DNA of 64,000 nucleotides from contig JABACO010000002.1 in the NCBI GenBank assembly GCA_013339895.1, positions 17,330,171 through 17,394,170 on the forward strand, in the 5' to 3' direction. The number at the start of each line of letters is the position of its first letter. The first letter of the stretch is position 1. The stretch comes from Ephydatia muelleri. Its lineage: Eukaryota; Porifera; Demospongiae; Spongillida; Spongillidae. The notes below the pieces were generated by a model that was not told where the DNA came from, made no database searches, and worked only from the letters and a program-made list of their open reading frames with translations. This document shows, in pieces, positions 56,648 to 64,000 of the stretch. The position numbers and the translations under genes are program-made.

Positions 56648-57690
56648 ATTCTCTGCACTCATGGTCACCCTCTCTGCGCTCATAGTCGCCCTTCTCTGCA
56701 CTCGTGGGCACCCTTCTCTGCACTCATGGCCACCCTTCTCTGCGCTCATGGTCACCCTTCTTTGCACTCATGGTCACCCTTCTCTTGTACTCATGGTCAC
56801 TCTTCTCTACACTCATGGCCACCCTTCTCTGCGCTCATGGTCACCTTTCTCTGCACTCATGGTCACCCTTCTCTGCACTCATGGTCACCCTTCTCTGCAC
56901 TCATGGTCACCCTTCTCTGCACTCATGGTCACCCTTCTCTGCACTCATGGTCACCTTCTCTGCACTCATGGTCACCCTTCTCTGCACTCCTGGTCACCCT
57001 TCTCTGCACTCATGGCCACCCTTCTCTGCATTCATGGTCACCCTTCTCTGCATTCATGGCCACCCTTCTCTGCACTCATGGTTCCCTTCTCTGCACTCAT
57101 GGCCACCCTTCTCTGCATTCATGGTCGCACTTCTCTGCATTCATGGTCACCCTTCTCTGCACTCATGGTCACCCTTCTTTGCACTCATGGTCACCCTTCT
57201 CTGCACTCATGGCCACCCTTCTCTGCGCTCATGGTCACCCTTCTTTGCACTCATGGTCACCCTTCTCTTGTACTCATGGTCACTCTTCTCTGCACTATTG
57301 CCACCCTTCTCTGCGCTCATGGTCACCTTTCTCTGCACTCATGGTCACCCTTCTCTGCACTCATGGTCACCCTTCTCTGCACTCATGGTCACCCTTCTCT
57401 GCACTCATGGTCACCCTTCTCTGCACTCATGGTCACCTTCTCTGCACTCATGGTCACCCTTCTCTGCACTCCTGGTCACCCTTCTCTGCACTCATGGCCA
57501 CCCTTCTCTGCATTCATGGTCACCCTTCTCTGCATTCATGGTCACCCTTCTCTGCACTCATGGTTCCCTTCTCTGCACTCATGGCCACCCTTCTCTGCAT
57601 TCATGGTCGCACTTCTCTGCATTCATGGTCACCCTCCTCTGCGCTCATGGTCACCTTTCTCTGCACTTGTGGTCACTTGTTTCTGCACAC
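56648..57690. repeat. 22-bp minisatellite, about 47 units (long allele)
   Basis: Units around CTGCACTCATGGTCACCC with a higher-order duplication: the same series of variant units starts at 56729 and again at 57212, 483 bp apart. All three plus frames are open for 330-500 codons because the unit has no stops; these frames are artefacts. Confidence 0.96.
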
Positions 57691-57711
57691 GCTGATGCTT
57701 TGCTACTGTAA

Positions 57712-58180
57712 ATGCACGTATCACTACTGCCTTGATGTCATCGTATGGACATATCACTACTGCCTTGTTGTCATCGTATGGACGTATCACTACTGCCTTG
57801 TTGTCATCGTATGGACGTATCACTACTGCCTTGTTGTCATCGTATGGACGTATCACTACTGCCTTGTTGTCATCGTATGGACGTATCACTACTGCCTTGT
57901 TGTCATCGTTTGGACGTATCACTACTGCCTGTTGTCATCGTATGCACGTATCACTACTGCCTTGTTGTCATTGTATGGACGTATCACTACTGCCTTATTG
58001 TCATCGTATGGACGTATCACTACTGCCTTGTTGTCATCGTATGGATGTATCACTACTGCCTTGTTGTCATCGTATGGACGTATCACTACTGCCTTGTTGT
58101 CATCGTATGGACGTATCACTACTGCCTTATTGTCATCGTATAGACCTATCACTACTGCCTTATTGTCATCGTATGGACTG
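57712..58180. repeat. 33-bp minisatellite, about 14 units, inverted relative to block C
   Basis: Same unit as 40787-41116 but reverse complemented (CACTACTGCCTTGTTGTCAT). Several units carry TTATTG or other variants. Long frames here are shadows. Confidence 0.95.
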
Positions 58181-58500
58181 TCAGCGTTGGTGGCATTGCC
58201 ATGTAGCCTAACCACTGATCGACCGATTTTATAAAGTTGCACACTGAAAGGAAGATTCTTTCAAAAGTTATCACTTGCTAAGTCACAATGCATTATCAGC
58301 TGGTACACAATACGCAACATTTCAATATCTGGTGGTTAAACCATTAAGCCTGTCTTCATTATGGACCTTGTAATTTTTGGTTGCGTACTGAGCAACAATA
58401 ACAAATCATAAGATGGGAAGCAATAGCACTGTTATGCTATTGCTTCCCACATGTCTACACCATGTGCATTAGTCTACACATGTCTACTCTGTGCATAGCC
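58181..58500 (-). repeat. Inverted segment of the duplicated block, with hairpin
   Basis: Reverse complement of 40462-40790, including the 34-bp hairpin (58415-58448). The sequence before 57700 and after 58500 keeps the normal orientation. Confidence 0.9.
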
Positions 58501-58756
58501 TACACTATGTATGCGTCAACATGACAATTACACTATACATTTGGTTGGCCCCGAAACCACATTAGTTTGATGTCCAACAATGTTTTGTATCACATATGAA
58601 CACACCAGTGATGTCAAACATTGCAAACCTGAATAAAAACGTAGTGCCCTAAAAGAGGGTGGAACCTTTGCATTGTGTTAGCAGCTTTGTATATAGAAAT
58701 CATTTGCTTACATTTTAAGATGATTGCTATTTGTTACCCTTAATCTCAGGTGCATC
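58501..58756 (+). repeat. Spacer upstream of CRN-like copy 2, duplicated
   Basis: Near-identical to 41120-41372. No gene. Confidence 0.7.
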
Positions 58757-60116
58757 ATGGGCAACAATGAAGTATGGCGTAAGATACTAAAAGAACACCT
58801 ACACAGTCAAAACCTTCCTGCAGTAATGAATTTGAAAGATTATGTTGCTCAGCCACTTCCTTGCCAAATTCCTGTAACACGTGCGCTCTGGGAACAATTG
58901 CACATATATGATGATTCTTCCAGTTATAGCGAACTTATTAGTAGTGTTTTCGTCTGCTGTTCTTCTGATGTCCCATCATGTTCTTTCCCTACTGTGTGCA
59001 TGATAGTGTCTGCTCTTAAGCCGCCAGTAGCAGGTACAACTGAAGTCTCCTATCACTGTGCATACGATTTGATGTTCAGAGATCCTCTGTTAAACATATG
59101 TGAAGGAAGTTTTGATCGGAATGCTAGCAAAGATGCAAGTACATCACAAAAGATCAGACCAGACTTTCTTTTTTATATCAATCAGAAATGTGTGTTTCAT
59201 GGGGAAGAAGATCTCCTTCTGAGAATATTTCTGTACCTTGTAAACAGCTTAAAGACAATTTTTTCTGGATATATGGTGAAGTTGATTATCTTCTTGCTTA
59301 TGCTGCAGTGGGTTTCATAGTGAAATTGGTAGCTCTTGTTAGATCTTCTGAAACAAGTGTGGAAGTGATTACCATAGATAACTATGATCTTAAATATTAT
59401 CGTTCAAGGCTAGCATTGTTTCGTGCTATTCTTAAGCTTTCTGTCCTTCTTCCATTGATTGCAAATAAATGTTCCAGTGAGTCTTCCAATGAGTTTGCGA
59501 TACTTGAGAGAAATAATGGAATTACGATCACAGTTGCGCATGATCATGTCTTAAAAAGTTATCCTAGAAATGAGCAAGGTAAGAAACAAATGCAACGTCT
59601 TAAATCATTGCTTCGAACAGTGGGTGGTGCTGGTGTTCCGAATGTGATCCAGTTGAAAGATTTATCCGGAAGCCACAGTGTGTCATTGCAGCCTGTTGGA
59701 ATCTGTGTGACCCCCAGTATGAAAGACAACTGCTCTCTGCCTTAAAGGGCATGTTACTAGCACTTAAGCACCTTCATGCTATGAAAATAATGCATCGGGA
59801 CGTACGATGGAGCAATGTAATGCATAAAGATAACAAGTGGTTTCTCATAGACTTCGATGATGCCATTGAATATCCTCAACCATCATCAACGGCAGTGCAC
59901 CTTGCAGAAGAAGTGCATGCACCCGAAATGTTCATTTCTGATACCATGCACAACGAAAAAGTGGACATGTGGGGAGTTGGACGTTTGATACATAAAGCAT
60001 ATGCTACTGTCATTTCTAAAGAGCTGGAAGTGATAAGAGACACGCTACTGGATTTGAACCCTGACAATAGACCTTCTGCAGAGCATGTTTTATTACAGAT
60101 AAATAAGATGACATAA
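58757..60116 (+). pseudogene. CRN-like nuclease-kinase gene, copy 2 (two frame changes)
   Basis: The better preserved copy. Frame 1 runs from ATG 58757 through IRPDFLFYINQKC. A missing base at about 59208 (GGAAGAAGATC, against GGAAGAAGGATC in copy 1) changes frame in the RGEE motif. Frame 2 (to 59745) has WIYGEVDYLLAYAAVG and the start of the kinase region (HDHVLKSYPRNEQGKKQ). A second change near 59720, also seen in copy 1, leads to frame 3: HRDVRWSNVM, LIDFDDAIEYP, HAPEMFISDTMHNEKVDMWG, NPDNRPSAEHVLLQI. The catalytic Asp of HRD, the following Asn and the DFD Asp are all kept. The shared second change could be an unrecognised intron or an old lesion. Confidence 0.72.
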
Positions 60117-60652
60117 TAGGTTTCCAACAGATGTAATAGATAGGTTGTGTGCTTGTTGACAGGTTGATGTATATTTGTGCATTGGAACGTGTTCTTAATC
60201 AAGTTCTATAATGTAAAAACAAACTGTGACTGGTCATTCCTATTTTGCATTTTTGTGCATGGGTGGCTAGTTTTAAATTAACGCAGGAATTGCTGGGAAT
60301 TGGGTCGGTGTTTTTGACCTGCTATATCGTTTCAAGGATAGTGAACAGACTAACTTCGATAATAATAAACCTAGCTCGTTGAGGTGGTACACATGCAGAA
60401 ACGGCCTGCGCGTATTGTTTATGTGTCATGTAGACTATGCAGGAATGCTAAGAAATTAAGTACAGTGCATCATTTTGCAGTTTCTGGTGAGTCAATGGTT
60501 TGGAACATTGGGTAGCTATACTGTAATTGAGGCGGCACTTCAGAATTATAGAGTGATACCGTAAATTGTACACCCAGTTTCAGCCGCATACAACCACATA
60601 CTGCCAATTTGTGGTTGTGTATGTAAATTAGGGTGTGTCGCGCCTAAAACGG
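60117..60652 (+). repeat. Spacer and upstream region of POT-F, duplicated
   Basis: Matches 42722-43258, including the conserved POT upstream unit from 60397 on. Confidence 0.75.
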
Positions 60653-62272
60653 ATGGCCTATTTATGTCGTCGAAATTTCAAGTCTTGGAAGGCTTGCTTG
60701 ATTCTGGTGTGTAACGTGGTTCTATATGGAGCCAGCCATCTTACAGCAATGGCTCTTTTGTCAAAACTTACCAGCGACAGTTCGGGTAACAATGATCTGG
60801 TGCAAGTGCTCGCAAGCAACACGGATATTCTACTGAACAGCACAGCAATTCTGTACATCATAGTGGGAATTCTTGCTGACATACGGTTTGGTCGATACAA
60901 GGTGGTCGCTTACAGCATCTTCATCAGCTTCGCGCTACTGCTGGCATCTTCGGCAGCCAGTCTGATTTCTAATTTGAGCGAAGCAGGACCAGTACAAGAT
61001 TGGCTGCTGTGGATAGCAATAGGTGCATACATCGCACATTTCATTGCTTTGATGTCTTTCCAAGGAACCATCCTGCATTTAGGATTAGACCAACTTTCAG
61101 AGGCATCGTCCGACGAATTAAGCTCCTTCATACACTGGTATGTATGGACCATGGCAATAGCAGGATTACCCTTAAACTACATTCCGACAAATACGGAAAC
61201 GTGTATTGTGTTATTGACCATTTCCATGGTGATCAGTGCTGGGATGCTCATAGTATGCCTGGCACTGTGCAGAGGCGCACGTGACTGCAATATCCAGTTC
61301 ATACGTGAGCCCCCAAGCCGCAGTCCTTACATTAGTGTCTTCAAGGTACTGCAGTTTGCAAAGAACCACAAGACTCCATTACATAGAAGTGCCTTCACTT
61401 ACTGGGAAGATGGTCCCCCATCCAGACTGGATATGGGCAAGGACAAATATGGAGGACCATTCACCAATGAACAAGTGGAAGATGTGAAAACCTTCTTCAG
61501 ACTACTCTACTCTCTGGCATGTATACAGTTTATGTACTTTGTATTGTCCATATCTATTAGCCGAGCATTTGTGCTTCATTTTGGGAGGGAACAGCAAAGC
61601 AGCTACTCTCTACAACCCAAAGACCCCATCCATCTGATCACAGCTCACATTATTTACAGTCCGATGTTTGCCACAGCACTCCTCATCCCCTTTCATGAGC
61701 TTGTTTTTCATCCGCTACTTGGAAATCGATATCTTCCTAACATGATGACCAAAATGAAGATAGCAGGAATCTTGATTTCAGCAAGCCTAGCAATCAACCT
61801 TATCATTGATGGCGTTGGTCACTACAGACAAAACGTCCAATGTATGTTTGCAGCTTACACCAGTGCCACACCCCTCCCTGGCCAGTTACAAGCCATAGAT
61901 ATTTCACCTTTCATTCTTATTGTGCCTGGTCTTATTGTGGATCTAGCTGTCCCTCTGCTGTATATATCGTTTTTGGAGTTTACAGTTGCACAAGCACCAT
62001 ACCCGATGAGGGGAATGATCATTGGGTTTGCCTATTTTTTTGTTGGACTATTTACAATATTAGGAGCTGGCTATCGTCGGATATTCATGTCCCTGGCTTC
62101 ATTGTCATCGTACAGCTGCTGCTCCATGTACTACACCATTGGAGCCACCGTTTCCCTCCTCGTTACTGTACTCACATTCTGGACAACTCACAAATACAAG
62201 TATCGGGAAAGGAGTGAAGTCATTAATGAATATCAGTTTATTGAAAACTATTACAGCGCCCACTCCAACTGA
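60653..62272 (+). CDS. POT-F: POT/PTR-like membrane transporter, intact (539 aa)
   Basis: The ATG at 60653 opens one frame to the TGA, with no intron. It is close to POT-D in the same relative place of the second block. The membrane topology, GILADIRFGRYK, the GKDKYGGPF loop and EFTVAQAPYPMRG are as in POT-D. It lacks the extra Ile after Ser37. Visible differences from POT-D are scattered substitutions such as T33M in the TM1 region, N59D, GP for GI in SEAGPVQDW, and PKDPIHLITAHIIYSPMFAT in the TM7-8 loop. TM1 again shows NVVLY instead of ExxER. D and F are the only copies able to give a full-length protein. The substrate is unknown. Confidence 0.88.
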   Translation: MAYLCRRNFKSWKACLILVCNVVLYGASHLTAMALLSKLTSDSSGNNDLVQVLASNTDILLNSTAILYIIVGILADIRFGRYKVVAYSIFISFALLLASSAASLISNLSEAGPVQDWLLWIAIGAYIAHFIALMSFQGTILHLGLDQLSEASSDELSSFIHWYVWTMAIAGLPLNYIPTNTETCIVLLTISMVISAGMLIVCLALCRGARDCNIQFIREPPSRSPYISVFKVLQFAKNHKTPLHRSAFTYWEDGPPSRLDMGKDKYGGPFTNEQVEDVKTFFRLLYSLACIQFMYFVLSISISRAFVLHFGREQQSSYSLQPKDPIHLITAHIIYSPMFATALLIPFHELVFHPLLGNRYLPNMMTKMKIAGILISASLAINLIIDGVGHYRQNVQCMFAAYTSATPLPGQLQAIDISPFILIVPGLIVDLAVPLLYISFLEFTVAQAPYPMRGMIIGFAYFFVGLFTILGAGYRRIFMSLASLSSYSCCSMYYTIGATVSLLVTVLTFWTTHKYKYRERSEVINEYQFIENYYSAHSN

Positions 62273-63731
62273 ATTATACAAAGCCCTCGGTTTCTCTGTA
62301 CACACCTTCTGATTTTCTTGATGTTACGCTGTTTGACCTAAAAACTCGTGCTGTAAAGTGCTGTGCTAGACAATGTACATGTGACTTGAACGATCACTCA
62401 CTAAGTGCACTAACTTGATAATGCTTAATTGCATATAATAATGATTCTAGGGAACAAACAATTGCAACCGAGTAAAAGGAAGCTCGTAGCATTGAGCAAA
62501 TTTAGGTCATATGATTCAAGTCTTGCATATATCTTGTCTCTAGAGAGCACCCCACACACTTGCAAGTGTCAAGTGTCCTCCATTGAGTTTCTGTCATATT
62601 GGTTAGTGTGTCTATTATTGGCTGAGTGATATATGCATATCAGGTATACATTGTTGGTGATATGAAATTCATTTCTAAGGCCATTAGTGAAGGCATTGAG
62701 GCATTGCCCTGAGTTAGAGATGGGTGGAGAAACTTTAGTAGTACTTTGTACTGCTCATAGCCTTTAGCCGAGCATTTGTAGTCCATTTCATGGATTAGCA
62801 ACAAAATTATTCTACAAAGCCACCTGATTTCTGCGTCATGTGTTTATTGTTCATGTTCATTCATTTTTTACTTTGGTTGGGAGGAAAATTACATGTACTT
62901 TGTGATGTGTGTGCCATGAGTTCATTTCTGTGTGCATGTGTGTGCATGTGTTTGTGAGTGTGTGTAGTGTGCATGTAGTGTATGTCTATGCGTGTGTATG
63001 TGTGTGTATGTGTGCGTGTGTATGTGTGTGTATATATATGTGTTTGTGTATGGTATGGAGAGACATGCACATAAGGCACACTTTCTGATGCACACAGATG
63101 TTACAAAGAAGGACATACACGTGCTGAGAGTCTTTTGTATGACAGTACTGTTTTTAGACGTCCATGGACACTATTCTAGTTCTTAATTCATTGATTGCCA
63201 AGTGCGATCATGAATGCACCATACATGAGGTATTGCATGCAAAAATGTGTTGATCAGTCACAACTCAATGATGCATGCATGCATATGCTTCCTGCACTTG
63301 TAACCTTAGTACAAAGTAATTATGTTTTCTCTCACACTTGGCTCAAGAACCCCATTATTCAGATGACCTCATTTCACAAATGCATCACTTCAATACTCCA
63401 AAAACAAGAATGTGTAGCCCATGCAGATCTGTGTAGTGTCCCCTTTTGCCAGACAGTTTGTATTATGGGTGTTGCAACAAAAGGTTCCAGCATAATGGAC
63501 ACACAAAAGGTGCTGTACACCGGGACAATTATATGTGTATGAATATGGGATATGAAATCATGCATATTCAACAGGTGGGTATGTTGCTTTTAACAGGGAA
63601 CAAAATAAACTGTTGTTCACGTGATTGAAAAGTAACAACAGAGATGCTGATTGAAGTATAAGCGTGTTGAAAGATTTACATGTAAGTATCATTTCTTGTG
63701 CTTCAATACATGCTTGTTGCAATGGAATACA
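62273..63731 (+). repeat. 3' flank of POT-F, duplicated from POT-D flank
   Basis: Co-linear with 44882-46333, including the TG microsatellite (62935-63050). It lacks the TTAA MITE. Confidence 0.85.
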
Positions 63732-64000
63732 TTAATGTCTAATGTACCGGGCGTCCTCCCGGGGGTACAATTATTGTACAGATGATAAATTTATTCACGT
63801 TCTGCCAGTTGAACATCCCTTTTATATTCGACGGTACGTTGGTCAGGTCCTTTGGAGTTTGGCCCGAAATCTCCAAGCTATAATGCTTTTTCTTCGTTCG
63901 AATTCCGTGTCAGGCTCGTCAAAGTGACGCTATTCGATTGCGATACGCGTGGTTACTTTAACGTTGGTAACGCGACCTAGCGGGGCGCAGCTGAAATAAC
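63732..64000. mobile_element. Left arm of foldback element, cut by window edge
   Basis: Starts TAATGTCTAATGTACCGGGC and follows 46554-46820. The right arm lies beyond the window. Confidence 0.75.

Noticed and set aside
56661..58234. Very long plus-strand open frames (330-500 codons)
   Set aside because: They run through 22-bp and 33-bp minisatellites lacking stop codons; three overlapping frames are open at once.

Overview
The window is nuclear DNA of an animal, most likely an early-branching marine invertebrate such as a demosponge. The reasons are: spliceosomal-type splice signals with a very short (56 bp) intron, a TTAGGG telomere-type repeat, animal-type transposons (hAT with TTF zinc finger, CACTA/EnSpm-like, Ty3/gypsy, a non-LTR retroelement family), C2H2 zinc-finger remnants, and very abundant mini- and microsatellites. 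The clade is inferred from general character, not from a diagnostic marker. No bacterial operon, rRNA, tRNA or CRISPR structure was seen.

Left part (1-16.5 kb): the left edge carries the 5' part of a GC-rich intronless gene on the minus strand (690 to 1, open at the edge). A gene-poor region follows, with a 3.1 kb array of a 24-bp minisatellite (about 2.62-5.77 kb), a 13-bp minisatellite (8.13-8.51 kb), a decayed C2H2 zinc-finger gene (8.6-9.1 kb), and two broken non-LTR retrotransposon 3' ends (11.3-14.1 kb). The second retroelement holds a nested hAT element and a 22-bp minisatellite that grew inside its reading frame. A foldback element and a second hAT element with a TTF-type zinc-finger exon close the section.

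Right part (16.6-64 kb): the dominant feature is a family of six intronless genes on the plus strand for a 12-TM POT/PTR-like (SLC15/NPF superfamily) membrane transporter, named here POT-A to POT-F. Only POT-D (43259-44881) and POT-F (60653-62272) are open from ATG to stop. A, B, C and E carry small frameshifts or a truncation. They sit in segmental duplications. The block at about 33.8-46.8 kb (POT-C, a CRN-like kinase, POT-D) is repeated at about 48.9-64 kb (POT-E, a CRN-like kinase, POT-F), and POT-A has the same 3' flank as C and E. Between the POT genes of each large block lies a gene with a C-terminal kinase-like domain (HRDVRW, IDFDDA) behind an RPDF...RGEE nuclease-like segment, resembling Crinkler-type (CRN) kinases; both copies are frameshifted at partly different places. 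Comparing the duplicated blocks exposes individual events: a roughly 0.7 kb inversion, a TTAA-site MITE, a hAT MITE, a telomeric-repeat insertion, and a Ty3/gypsy remnant shared by blocks A and E but not C.

Between POT-A and POT-B lie a CACTA-like transposase, decayed exons resembling a bridge-like lipid-transfer (BLTP/hobbit) gene with large CATA microsatellites in its introns, and a roughly 520-bp tandem duplication.

A caveat applies throughout. Many lesions are single-base differences, several in homopolymer runs, so some pseudogene calls could be consensus errors in the assembly.
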